This document shows positions 36,401 through 48,370 of a stretch of 64,000 nucleotides of DNA, one piece after another. The translations under genes were made by a program, and so were the position numbers. Each line of letters starts with the position of its first letter. Within the stretch, counting starts at the first letter, position 1. This DNA comes from Phorcus lineatus (lineage: Eukaryota; Mollusca; Gastropoda; Trochida; Trochidae), in assembly GCA_921293015.1 (NCBI GenBank), contig OV121097.1, forward strand, positions 29,919,429-29,983,428, read 5' to 3'. A model generated the notes under the pieces. The model was not told where the DNA came from and ran no database searches. It saw only the letters and a program-made list of their open reading frames with translations.

Positions 36401-37139
36401 ATAAACATAAGAATATTCAAGAAAAAACAGTTATCCTCTACTCAAGAAGCGATTCCTACCGGGATACGGTACCTTTATATTTTGAAACGATTATTTTCTT
36501 TAGTGTGCAATCGGGAAAATGTATCATCCCAAATTATTTTCATCAAGTTGCATTGCTATAGAACTGGCAACAACAATACCAAACGAAATATTCTACAGCT
36601 GAAAATCATAACATTATCCAGCTTATCTCGCCCGTCCTTAGAGTTTTAAACAGGGCTTTTCGTGATCAGATGTGTTTTAGGCATCACTGATGTACTTCCA
36701 AAACGTCTTTATCCTTTGCAGTGTCGAAAATTCCTATTGAATTATCATTTACTTCAAATACCTTGTCTGGTTAGCTTTCAAAGGCTCAAAGACATGACAC
36801 TTTTATAGAATAAAATTTGGAGCTGGCATTTGGCTCTAACAAGGATTTGAGGATTGATCGAGTTTCCTCATTCAGTCATCATTGTCAGGAAGAGATTTAG
36901 AATAACCTTGATGACATTCGGGCTTAATCCATTTACATCACTTACAAGAAACAGTGACAGAATGTTCTTTGCGCCCTTAATGAACCAATAACTTTAGAGA
37001 TATAAAAATTATCTTATCCAGGAGGAGCAGTTATTTCATATCATTAACGTGTCATAGTGGAATACACACTTAAACATTTATACTATTTAGTTTGAACAAT
37101 ATCCCTCAACATATCCGGTAAAGTGATTTTTTCTGTGGC
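36401..37139. other. Spacer, nothing recognised
   Basis: Mixed-composition noncoding sequence. The 97-codon plus-strand frame at 36356-36649 has no recognisable domain, and no strong acceptor or donor was noted at its edges. Confidence 0.4.
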
Positions 37140-37179
37140 TTGAATAAGATCCAAATTACTGTCTACCCTGAATTAACTT

Positions 37180-37600
37180 CAAATTACCTCCCCCATCATG
37201 AATCTTTATCTCTAAATTGCAAAACATTTGATATGTTCATGTTTTCAGTGATAGAACAACAAAAGCTATATAGATGTTATTCAGTCGTACTTCTGCGTCC
37301 ACTTTACATGTATATCAGTTTAATGACCTACTGAACACTACCAACCAATATTTGTCTTTTGGAACGCTGAAGACAAGTTTCAAAAATTACGTTTGAGTCA
37401 TTGGCGCACGCCACTGTCCGGTTTTCGATCACAAATAACAACTGAAACCTGTTTATTGCCGCATATCTGAACTGATACGCTTTAAGATTGTGATTTTAAT
37501 AAACAACCAATGCTACTCGATGAATTGACATCATTTATTAAATTTGACAAAATTGATTCTGATAACATACTCTGTGGCCCTTTAAGCGTAAACGAATCTG
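37180..37600. promoter_or_regulatory. Three-copy noncoding block E4, copy a
   Basis: 37374-37398 is identical over 25 bases to 50970-50994 (CAAGTTTCAAAAATTACGTT and beyond). The block continues with TGTCCGGTTTTCGATCA, TTTTAATAAACAACCA and a CTGTGSCCCTTTAA-like end, present in all three copies (37.4, 48.2 and 51.0 kb). Upstream similarity reaches back to about 37200. Copies lie on both sides of the signal-peptide exon at 46.6 kb. No shared reading frame was found. It may be a duplicated regulatory block or an old interspersed repeat. Confidence 0.55.
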
Positions 37601-40600
37601 ACGAGGCCGAGATTGCTTGCGTAAGTTAATGTTACTTATCATTATTTCACTTTTGTAATGAGATTATTTGGCTTTTATAATCAACACACCATTACATAAA
37701 TGCCAGATAGTGTGGTACAGCACGTGCTTTGATGAACGTGTGAGATAACTGGCTCTCATTTATAATTCTTTTCATCGGCTTTGATATTTCATTATTTTCA
37801 TAAAATTTATTTCGCAAATCTATTTCAAAAACTTTAAAATTATGAAGATAATATCATCAGTCAGATAGATGTAATCTATTTGGTATCAAAACACAACGTA
37901 TAGATATGAAGTTTCTGATTGCTTTAAAGCAAATTTTAATCATAGTTGTATGATTTACGATGCAGCCTTGAAAATGCACGTTCTAAGAAGAATTCCTTTA
38001 AAAAGGCTTATCCCTTAACGTTAACATTTATTTTGAGTTTATTTACCATGTTTAAACTACTATAACATTTTGTTTCAAAGTGAAGACCGTAAGATTTGTA
38101 TTTTCTAGTCTTATCAAGAAAACAATTTGATCAAAAACTTACGTAAGTGGTGTTTACATAAGTAAACATAGTCAATATTTCAATTTTGTTATTAAACGTC
38201 TTTAACCATGTTAGACGAAAATTATAGCTGTCAGTAGGGAATTTAAAAATAAACAATTATTTTTACTTATTTTCAGAGAATAGTATCTAAATTATGTTAC
38301 CTAATCTTTTGTCTACGGAAAGAAAGTGATTGTCACTACAAGGAAGTTCTTTGAAAGCTAAGGCTAAGTCAGCTCGAGCTTTGTTGTCAAGGAAGGTGAA
38401 ACCAACACCCAAAATGTTGAACCAAGAATTTTTTTCTAAAAACTAAGGCCAAACTGTGACATACAGATTCAAGAAGAAAATTCAATATATTAAGTACTAA
38501 ACATACATTGTATTACTTGACGCAATTAGACACTTATGGACGATTGAATTACGTTGCCAGTTCGAAAATGGTTTCACATATGGGATATTTACTCATGAGA
38601 CCATCAGACTTTTACTGCTTAACGTTAATGGGCACTACATCTGGAGCAGGTCCTTGGTATTCCATGCGGTAATAGATAACTACGTGTAAATGTCTACCTG
38701 TTGATTGACATTGGCATAAACACATTATCATTAGTTGTCTGTATAAATATTTCATTAATTGAGGTGTTATATCAACCTAGTAAACAATGGCCATTTATAT
38801 GGCATCACAGATACAGCAAGAACAACAAATTCCAGTGTTTTTTCACAACAACCATCAAGCATAAAAGAACTTAGATTTATCACCATCTACAAATATGTTC
38901 ATGGTCAAACATCTTACTGACATTTTTATGGCGTACATTGTTTATGCAAATTGAATATAATCTAATAATAAAAGAATAGAATTTATATGATGCATAACTT
39001 AAGAAAAAAAGGTTATCAATGAAGACTCAGTGTAAGATTTTAATACCCTTGCTTGCAAATATCCATTATCTATTTTATCAAGCCAAGTAGCATAATCTGA
39101 AACAATCATTTGGGAATCATTCATTCCACCTAAACACAAATATTTTTATATCTGAGAATAGATGATTTATGTCATTGTGGATTCACATCCTTGCTACAAA
39201 GGAACGGAAAGCTTGCTCGGCTCATATTTAAACTTCAAAGGAACCACTTAGAATTAGTGGCTTTTGCAATCAGAAAATTTCCTGTGATTTTATTGATGTT
39301 TTGCTGAAAAGTTTCAAACACGTGTGAACAATAATAGAAATGACATCGATCCTAAAAAAAACATTTCTCTAATAATGTAAGAGAAAGAAATATAAGCGAT
39401 ATCAACACCTTAAACGGTATTATTACCATCAATCATAACACCATTAATCGTCTTATTGTGCCATTTTGTCATTCATAGATTTCTTAAACTAATCTTATAA
39501 CACACAGAAGACACACATGGGTCGGCAGTTTTATAAGGCCATTATAAACTAGTTTGCATAAAATGAGCAGTGCAATTCCGAGTATTAAACATGTTCAAGG
39601 CGATAGCTTGATTTTTATTGAAAAGGAATAAAAGTCATACGTATATATCATTTTTGCTTGAATATACAAATGAATTATGAGATAAATGTGAATTGTAGTG
39701 AGACAGGGTTTCAAGTATGTTGTAAATAACAATAATACATTTTTCGAAAGATACCTGATGTCATTTAATTCAATTTACAGTCTCTGTTTGGATAACTTGT
39801 GAACAATATATCATGAAATAATAATCCTTGATATACATGTCATTGGTGTTTGGCTAATATTATCAATATCACCACTATCGATCAACTGAATTCATATTGA
39901 TTTGACATTAGAATTTAAGCATGATCTTCTAGATTGGAATTTAGTCTTTGTCAATGTTGATATTTTAGAAGCTCGCATAGTATTATCATTAAAATAGTAT
40001 TATCATTTCAAAATACATTATCAGCATATTGTTTTTTCCATCTCGATTAAGCATCTAAATCGCTCCAGGAAGTACTCTATTAAATTGCATGCTGGGACTC
40101 ATCATTTCAAGAGAGGATTTCATTAGATATTGTTTTCCCTCGACCTACTGGTTTTATATTGATGAGTGGCTTCACATGATACTTTCACATCAGCATCATT
40201 ATAGAATATCCAAGTTTGCTATCGGTATCTTATAATCTTATTTTGTCACGCGATTCTCATCCATTAGAAATATTCCAGATCAAGATATTTCAAATATCAA
40301 ATACCAAGCCTTCGATATTTTAGCTTTGATAAACATTAACGAAAACGAAAGCATAAGGAGATATTTTAATACAATTGTCATACTTACTATCTTATTGTAT
40401 GCATTTCCCTAACATCTGGATTAATATTATCTAAAGTTACTACTCTCGAACCACCTGGTAATGCTCATGGGGGTTCAATGGTTAAATCTTATCAAGTAAC
40501 TTCTAGTTACCGATTTCAATATTCCTTTTGATACACATCTGAAAGGGAAATGAATATTCCGTTAAAAGTTAACAATTATTCTTGAATTTCTGTATTGCAT

Positions 40601-41400
40601 TTCACTTTGAATATTGAATATCATAAAATAGATTTTATCTGTAATATTTATCTTATTTGAAAATGCTGACATGTAACGTAAGTCAGCTGACACTAAAACA
40701 TAAGTTCAACCTCTTAACCTAGATATCAATAGTTAAATATTAATATCTCTAAGACAACAACAACTTCGACGAATCATTTGACATACATTACTGTATGAAT
40801 CAAGATTCGAACCTCTCACAACTAAAACATTCATCTTTTATGCCTATAATGTCGTTTCATTCTATCATTTTGCCTGTCGACACGTATCTACTCAGATTCA
40901 GAATGTTCGGCATAACTCTCGATCGGATATCGCAATGGAGTGAAATATGAAAAATCCTCTTTTGATATTCATCAATCAATAAACTTCCTGCTACACACCC
41001 TTTTAAAAACCAGAAACGTTGTTTCTTATATCAAGTGTTTGGGAAGTTCAGAAAAGCACATCAATGTTAAATTAAGGCATGCGGGTAGTTTCATGGTTAA
41101 TGTCTTAGCCAAAATCACAATTTCATATAAAAATATAAAATAGCAGTAAAACACTCCTTTATGATATCAATTGTGCCTGAAAAGATCATAATGAAAGTTT
41201 CAAACAAACAATAAAAAAGAACAAAGGCACAAGAATAAGTTTCTTGTATGAACATCTTTTTGAGTCAATAATCTTCACAAAATTCGATTTCAAATTCAAA
41301 AACTGACATGGTGAGTGTTATGAATGTAAATGACTATGCAATGAAAAGTTAAAATCCGTAAGACGAACCAGTGGTGAAATCAACTAAGGCGGCCATGTGG
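37601..41400. other. A+T-rich stretch with a forkhead-like palindrome
   Basis: No gene found. At 38151-38168 the palindrome TGTTTACATAAGTAAACA carries two opposed forkhead-type GTAAACA sites, directly after ACTTACGTAAGT. A lysine/arginine-rich open stretch near 38355-38420 has no start, splice or homology support. A weak repeat of 7610-7740 lies at 40068-40200. Confidence 0.4.
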
Positions 41401-41560
41401 TCTTCTCCTGTAAAATCGATAATGCAAATCCGATTGGCTGCACGCGCTGACCTCTAACCTTGACGCAAATAACCAATCAGGCCAACCCTCTTAATACTTG
41501 TGCGAAGATTGAGTGCGTCTGCGTTAATTTGACCCCATCCTTTACAGATTAGTTGCGCTA
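41395..41560. promoter_or_regulatory. Octamer plus paired CCAAT boxes in a local GC-rich patch
   Basis: ATGCAAAT (POU octamer) at 41422-41429, an inverted CCAAT box (GATTGGCTG) at about 41432-41440 and a direct one (ACCAATCAGG) at 41472-41481 lie within 60 bases, in a patch richer in G+C and CpG than its surroundings. Closely spaced octamer and CCAAT boxes are classic proximal-promoter elements. No TATA box or adjacent exon was identified, so it may be a promoter of an unseen transcript or an enhancer. Confidence 0.35.
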
Positions 41561-43120
41561 TTTCTACTACTCCGAAAATAAACAGTTTACTAGTTAAGTC
41601 AAAAGTCACACTGTTGTGCCTTAGGGAGAGTTTATCAGTGTCTCTGTCATCAGTAGCTATACATTTCTCAAAGCCGAATTTCACTTATATTTTCTGCTAC
41701 CTCTAGAAACTGTATTCAAAATAGATATGGATATTTTTATAATATACATTTAATCATTTTGAAATGTACCATAACAAGTCAAGGAAACTTTTATAAACAC
41801 ACCTCTACTTGGAAAACAGCATGTCTCTATTTCTTGAAGTAGTTTATTGAATATTAAGGTCAAATATTAGACTTATACTCAAAACTATACGGGACGCTGG
41901 AAATAAAACATCCTATTGCTCTATATATGTTTTTGCGTATTGCAAAAATAATAACTCAGAAACAGTGGTGTATAACACATGGTTTTAAAGGTCAATGAAC
42001 GATAAGAAACTGAAGCATCCAAACTTTCAACTGACATTTAGTCCCGATTAAATATTTAAGAAATTATTTTCAAAAAGGTTGATAGCTATGGATAATGTCC
42101 TTAATGGGGGTACATAGTTGTATTAAGATATTGTAATTTTGAAATATATACTTTTAGAATATACAATGAATGCTAATTTTGATTGATATTTATTTAAAGA
42201 AAAGGTATAGAAAACAGGACAGTTTGATAATAAAAGTTCGTACTAATCTGGTCATCGTTGAAACTTTTAAAAATGAAATAGCCTTGACACTCAAACATAT
42301 GATGAGAAAGATTTATTCTAATACTTATCAAAATAAGCTTATAGATAAAGTCTTAAAATCATAGAACAAAAATACGACAGGATTTAAAAATTAATACAAT
42401 CCAAGAAGATTATTACTTTTGTAATTTACCCTATTATTTTCTGCCATATGTTATACACTGTATAATGAGACAACATATTTGGGATAAAAAAGGATTTACT
42501 ATCGTTCCTGATTATGTATAACTATTGTTACTTAATTACTATTTCATTGTGAGGCCTGTGTGTTATTCGACCTCTATTAACCTTAAAACATAATACAGAA
42601 GGTACGCATATGTGCAAGCTATACGTTTACTTGAATTGAAAGTGATATGGCTTTGTACCAAGTCAATCCTCCTTCGTTCTATTGACTTTATTCATTTACG
42701 AAGTATCATATTCCAGCGATAACATCATAAAGTGCTCTCCTCCGAGCAAACTTGCTTATCTTTACCAACGCCATTAGAAGTGGCTTATCTACACAACAAG
42801 CATACTAATATAACAGGAATTGGTTTTCAATAGGAATATCAATATGCTGTTAGGACATTTGTTTAGGCGTTTGCAATGCATCGGATATAGATACTTTAGA
42901 TACTGACGTACATTACAGGTCAACGAATACTGCAGTACTACTCATTGGTGACTATTACATTTATTGCTTATATTGGCGTTACTATAAGAATCACGCAATA
43001 TACGAGCTTAATACTAAATATTTATATAAGTGAACACGTGTCACGTACGATGTACAGTTCATTCAAATATCAAATCAAATAAAGAGTAATTAAGGTCCAT
43101 TGAAAAGAGCTGGTCCTTCT
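41561..43120. other. A+T-rich stretch, nothing recognised
   Basis: No coding signal or repeat was found. The 64-codon plus-strand ORF at 42170-42364 is lysine-rich and A/T-driven, as expected by chance. Confidence 0.45.
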
Positions 43121-43124
43121 GTGT

Positions 43125-43265
43125 TGATGGCATCATTAATCCATACAATCCGTAAACACTAATTAATGGGCTTCTGTTCTGAATTAGCCAGTAAATTGTT
43201 GCGTTCATATACATTAGGGATTTATCATCAATGGTTTATTTATGGCCCGGTAAATTAAACATAGC
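43125..43265. promoter_or_regulatory. Cluster of homeodomain and forkhead-like sites
   Basis: Within about 140 bases the sequence has CATTAATCC, GTAAACA, CTAATTAATGG, GAATTAGCC, TTTATGGCC and GTAAATTAAAC. This is an unusual density of TAAT-core and GTAAACA words, even for A+T-rich DNA. It has the look of a developmental enhancer, but no second copy is present in the window to show conservation. Confidence 0.3.
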
Positions 43266-43545
43266 TAGTACAGTAACATGTCGACACCAAATCCAGCATT
43301 AATTAAAACGTTTCACAGTTGATATACAAGTGTATACTTTTTGGAAGGATAAATCCTGGGCTAGAATGTAAATAATAATAAAAATAGGATATAATAAAAA
43401 GAATACTGAAATGACAAATTTTAAGCAGTTCGAACCATAAAATAGTGAAGGATATTAACTCTAAGAGAGGGTATCGATTTGACATCATTAAAATATTTAC
43501 TGTAATGACACTTAGAATACAATTCAAAGATCACATATCAAATTG

Positions 43546-43765
43546 TAAAAGTGGTAAGTCAAAGTCCCGTGTTCGAATACAGGTGGAGACACGAATTATT
43601 GTGACCTGACCTGCTTTACACTGTTTTAAGTTTTAGGCAGTTTGTCCAAGTTCATCCAGCGGTAAATGGATACCTGAATGCGGGACGTACGGACCTTTGT
43701 AGTCGTGCGAAACGCTAAGTACCTAACCGAAAAAACAATTCTCTGAGAACACAATGTACACTGTA
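43546..43765 (+). mobile_element. Diverged tRNA-derived SINE
   Basis: A B-box-like GTGTTCGAATAC lies at about 43571, followed about 80 bases later by GTCCAAGTTCATCCAGCGG and TAAATGGATACCTG. This is the same central-domain layout as the SINE at 19.84-20.10 kb (there CATCTGTAAAATGGGTACC). The A-box region is degraded and the tail is not clear, so this is an old copy. Confidence 0.6.
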
Positions 43766-46540
43766 CCGCTTGTGAGCAGTCCTAGGACGGTATTTGATAT
43801 TTATGATCATTCTAAACTATGATTCCATAATTATGAAACTCAAATATTTATAGGCAGTAAGGGGGAATTTAGAATATATAATACTACGATGTTGAGAGCA
43901 TAGTTATAGAATCAAGGTAAAGGCATCCTTTACTTAGTGGCTCAAATAGATAATGGATTCGTGATATCCCATGACGGAATAGGGAACTATTGCCACAGTT
44001 TTCAGGTGAAGAGATTAATTGGTACATCGACCATAGGAACTTGTGATGGATTCACACACTATCGTGATGTATCCGTCGTTGAATCTTGGTATTAAGTAGA
44101 CGGGCGATACACACTTGAATTGAAATCAATATTTAAAAAAACTCTTTGGAGACGCTTTTATGAGTTTGTAGAATTAAGTCTTGAAATAAAAAATGTAAAC
44201 ATATGTTTTGAAAGGTCATATTTTAAGCTGAAATGAAGTTTGGAACGAATGCGGAATCCACGACAGGATTTTCTAAGGACATAATGCATCATATGTTCGA
44301 GTACATAAATATATCTTATTTGCAATTTACTCATTAATCATTAATCGAATGCATTAATGACCTACATTCGAACCTACATCAGCTTATACGAACATATTGT
44401 ATAGTGAATAACTGGCAAAGTACAACAGCATCAAATGCCACAAATTGCAACAACAACGGCTGTTGTAACTACAAAACTTGTAGAAAACACCAGAAACCAA
44501 TGTCAATATAGTAAAACATTCTTTTTAGACCACGGAGGAAGATAACTCATGAAAACTATCAGCAAACGAGGTTAACATCGGATGTATTGCTATATAAACA
44601 CAGACATAACTGCCACTGTTCACGATGTGTTTCACTTCAATAGCTTTTGCAAACAAACTCACCACTAAATCATGCCAACCTTTGTATTTGATAGTTTTTT
44701 TAAATGCTTTAAACGAACAGCGCGGAAAACCTAATATTATCGCTTAGTTGGATGTATAAAACATGAAGATAAACACAGTCTCACAAACATTGGATATCAG
44801 TTGTAGTTATCCAAACACCAAGCCAAAGCCTCTGATGTGTTAAATGAATTAGCCTAGCAAGTTAAAAAGCATACATCGTCCCTAGTTAAAAGGTCGCACA
44901 CAGACAAAAGGCTATCAATAGTGTTATACGTAATCGTACATTAATGGTGTTCTAAATTCTAATTAAAAGATTCTCTGATTTAAGTTTCTTATGAATGTAT
45001 CCGCAAAACATTTGTGACGAAAGGTATGTCACAGGTTTGTTATTTAGCTCATACCTGTACAAAACGTGACATTTGTTAAGAAAGTCGTGCTAGCGCAATT
45101 CAATAAGAGTTGATAATTTTGCTTTGTCTGATCTTATTACGAAATCTGTGGTGTATAATAGCAACACTAACGACATTTCTTGCACATGGATGGTCATGAC
45201 ACAATCCAACATTACAAATAATCTGATTTCTATGTTAAAGAGTACTGTACTGTATGTAAGTAGATCTACGGTTTAGGTAAGTTACCAATGAACACATGCA
45301 TAAGAATAATACGATATTCATGATATGCAGCTAGATAAAAGTTTTTCTATTGAATTCTGTATCGAATTAAAACCTAGTCATAATGGTAAAGTCGCTAACT
45401 TATTGACTGGCAGATTGAACTGGGAATTAGCACGTGTATCATCACCAAATCCAACGCAATTAATAACTGGTATGTTGTCATTGAATCCCTATAATTAATT
45501 TGAGTATGCTTATGTTTATCCAAAAAGTATACTTTTGGATCTCACCTACTTTTTGTGAAACCAAAAGACGTTTACATGAACTTATTTGTGTCACTTCATG
45601 AATTACCATTTAATGCGAAACTTCAATAATCCTAAGTGAGAAAGTTTATCGTTATTAACAGTGTGTTGTCTGAATGGGAGAAATGTCCTTAGTAACAATA
45701 CAGGGATTTCATTTAATCGATTTTGTGACAATTGACAAGGAAACCAATATCATGTTATTAATACTTATTGCCACCTGACTTTAATATTCGGTAGAATCTT
45801 CTTTTGACAGCTTACGTTTATTAGTTTGATACACTATTGAAAAGTTACACTATTGAAAATTTATCATTTAAAGTAAGGCTTCATTTGCTTTGAATTGTAT
45901 ACAGATCTAGAATTAAACATACAGCAATATGAAATATGATATCAATATCAAAGTAATCTCTTAAAACAGTAAATTTTGGACACTTTGCACATATATATAA
46001 CATATCCATGCATTCTGTAAGCCATCACTCAAGGAAGAGGAATACAGCAGCTGTGACACATATTCTGTATATCAAGTATGCATTGTAAATTCAAATGTGA
46101 TACTTTTATTAAGATAATAGTAATAATATACATTTTTCACATTGTATTTCTTTTACTGAATCACAAGTCAACATTAAAATTGAATAACTATACAATGTAA
46201 CTATATCGAATCTCATTTCGCTAATTAGCTATCCTAGGAATGAAACTTGCAATTGTCTCACTTTTGTAGAAATCATTTAAGGATGACACAAATCGTCTTG
46301 AAAGTGAGTTATCCATCAACTGTTACAAATTACGACCTAGGGGAACCCCCTAATCTAATGTGGCCTTATCCTCCTGAATATTCGAGGAAAGTATAAATAT
46401 TATCGATATCCTCAGGCTCAAGTCATAACTGAAATGACCACGATAAAGCTTCACAGAAATCAGAGTTACAAAGCCATAAGTTCTAACTAGAGGTTGCTAT
46501 TGACAGACGAAGCGAGTACTATCGAATAAGGTAAATATCA
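43766..46540. other. Noncoding stretch downstream of exon 1 (start of intron 1)
   Basis: If the minus-strand gene at 46.6 kb is real, this is the beginning of its first intron. No second exon was recognised. GGGGAACCCC at 46340-46349 fits the kappaB consensus GGGRNWYYCC and a TATAAATATTATCG word lies at about 46392. Either could be intronic control sites, but both could be chance. Confidence 0.45.
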
Positions 46541-46545
46541 CTTAC

Positions 46546-46612
46546 CTGCAGTGTGTGGCAAGTATACACACACAACGCTGAAAACCAACACAAATCTCCA
46601 CAGCGTGTACAT
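46546..46612 (-). CDS. First coding exon, signal peptide of a secreted or membrane protein
   Basis: Read on the minus strand, an ATG at 46612 with A at -3 opens 22 codons plus one base and ends at a strong splice donor CTGCAG|GTAAGTG (46551-46539). The peptide starts MYTLWRFVLVF and continues with a hydrophobic VVCVYL run and a PHTAG end. It has the n-, h- and c-regions of a cleaved signal peptide: one Arg at position 6, then about 12 apolar residues. A phase-1 intron right after the signal peptide is common in extracellular and receptor genes. A TATA box, initiator and leader lie upstream in the right order. The rest of the gene was not found, so the family is unknown. If exon 2 lies beyond the window, the intron exceeds 46 kb, which would be long but is known for neural and developmental receptor genes. 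Confidence 0.7.
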
Positions 46613-46840
46613 GCTAGCGTGAGTGGACAAAGTCTGAGACTGAGTCTAGTATCGCGGCACTTGCAGTGTTGGACCCTCCTTCAAGTCCTATCATCACTGG
46701 AGTAGCAATTAGCCGCTCATCGACTCCGGACGTCACCGCTACAACAACAAACGTATTGAGTTCTATCGCACTACACAGCGTACAGAAGCAGAGACAGATG
46801 TGTTTGCGAGGCAGCGAACATATGTCGGCGCGGCAGGAAT
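46613..46840 (-). other. 5' leader with three upstream ORFs
   Basis: From the inferred start at 46840 the leader is 228 bases and holds three ATGs before the main one. They open ORFs of 16, 3 and 26 codons. The last one ends in TAG only one base before the main ATG (TAG C ATG), leaving no room for ordinary rescanning after termination. The leader is also richer in G+C and CpG than the rest of the window and contains GGTGACGTCC. This layout predicts translational control, if the start site is right. Confidence 0.55.
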
Positions 46841-46875
46841 GAAGCTATATGTACTAATTACATATTTATACTCAG
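46836..46875 (-). promoter_or_regulatory. TATA box and initiator for the signal-peptide gene
   Basis: On the minus strand TATAAATA runs from 46870 to 46863, and an initiator-like TTCATTCC places a start A at 46840, exactly 30 bases downstream of the first T. The spacing fits the standard -30/-31 TATA position. The sequence downstream is a CpG-containing leader leading to the signal-peptide exon. The agreement of three independent signals makes this the best-supported promoter in the window. Confidence 0.7.
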
Positions 46876-46880
46876 CATCA

Positions 46881-47989
46881 ATACCATTCGTCATTTAGCT
46901 CTATTCTTCGCAGAGGATTTGCTGTTGATGGAACAAGGAGTTCTTGACAGGGGTTCAGACTGGGATTAATTCTAAAGGTGATTTACCGTCTCCCTTTTCA
47001 ACAACGCTTTCTACTGGTTTGTGGTATGTCGTTATCACTCTGTAGTCAAATTCTCAAAGGAATATCACTTATAATGTGTGTGATAAAGTTTACATGTTAA
47101 ATTCATTTGGTGTTAAGATTCACAAAGCAATATCGTTATTTGTATCTAAGTTATGGTAAAGTTAAGGTATTGCTTTCTCGGTAAACTTGGTGTTATCACG
47201 ATTGGGCATTCGCTTGTCTTAAGGTTGATTGCTTAACTGTTTGTTAGTTCGCTGTTTACATATCTCAAAGACTCACCACTATTGATTTTAAAGGTAATGT
47301 TAATTGTAAATTAATTCCACAATATTGCGATGTGTTATCCAATCTATCATTCAATAAAAATCGGGGCTTTTTAAACGGCATCGAAAGATTAAATCTTCAG
47401 TTTTAAGAAATGCAATACATTAGGAAAACCAGATCTTGGATAACAACTATTATTATGTGAATATACAATAACAAAGGTGCTTTTGGGAAAGATGCCTTTA
47501 TAGGATTAAAGCTTTTTTGTATGTCAAGTCTATATGCATACACAACTTGATACTTTAGGAACGGAAAGAACGGCATACTGAAATTCTGTTGTTGAAATTG
47601 CATTAATTCCTTCATTCATTCAACTACGAAGCTTAAACGTGCCTAGTTTTCCCTCGATCGGTTGATGTCAATCTTCACTTCATCCTGTTAAAACATCAAG
47701 TCTTATAATTATGAGTATGCAACTTTTGTAGCCAAAAGGCGTACTAAGTTTATAAAACAAGCTCATCTTGAGCATTTCCTCACATGCTGAAGATATTTGA
47801 TTTGACGTTTTTCCGTGTTCGTGCAAGAGTGAAATATCAGCGTGCTCTTTCATTATTCAGTCTCAATCAAGTGTTTACCTTGTGTAATGTCGTCTCCAGG
47901 TGCTAAATGCCCTTGTCACACATCTCTGTCACTTTAACATTGTAATTTCTCCTTCCTCTTCCAAAATGCAGAGAAAATAAAGAGATTGA
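46881..47989. other. Upstream region of the signal-peptide gene
   Basis: About 1.1 kb upstream of the TATA box, A+T-rich, with no exon or repeat recognised. Proximal control sites of the minus-strand gene would be expected here, but I cannot name any with support. Confidence 0.4.
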
Positions 47990-48370
47990 TCTCTTCGTTA
48001 TGACAATTCCTGTATCTTAATAATGCATCTTCATCTCTAAAATGCCAAACTTAGCATTTTTTTTCAATTGAGAATAAAATATGGTTGTATAAATGTAAAA
48101 TGGTCGAAAATCTTCGTCACATTTACATTTACATTAATCACTTACTTTAAACTTCAAACCTTTGCTTGAGTCATTGAGCCACGCTATTGTCCGGTTTTCG
48201 ATCAAAAATCTCGAATACAACCTATTTAGTCACTTTACTCAACTGATAAGCATTTGGATATTAATTTTAATAAACAACCACTACTAACAATCAAATAACA
48301 CCATTTAAAAAGTATGACATATTTGACCCTATATACATAATTGTGCTCCTTTAACTGAATTGATATGCTA
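47990..48370. promoter_or_regulatory. Noncoding block E4, copy b
   Basis: CATCTCTAAAATGCCAAA at about 48031, then TTGAGTCATTGAGCCACGC, TTGTCCGGTTTTCGATCA, TTTTAATAAACAACCACTA, AACACCATTT, GACATATTTGACC and TGTGCTCCTTTAA follow in the same order as in copies a and c. It lies 1.1-1.5 kb upstream of the TATA box of the minus-strand gene, a plausible place for a control element. It is more diverged from a and c over the first part of the block. Confidence 0.55.

Noticed and set aside
38330-38460. Lysine-rich open stretch resembling a ribosomal-protein pseudogene
   Set aside because: The open stretch is short, is bounded by stops, and I cannot match it to any protein.
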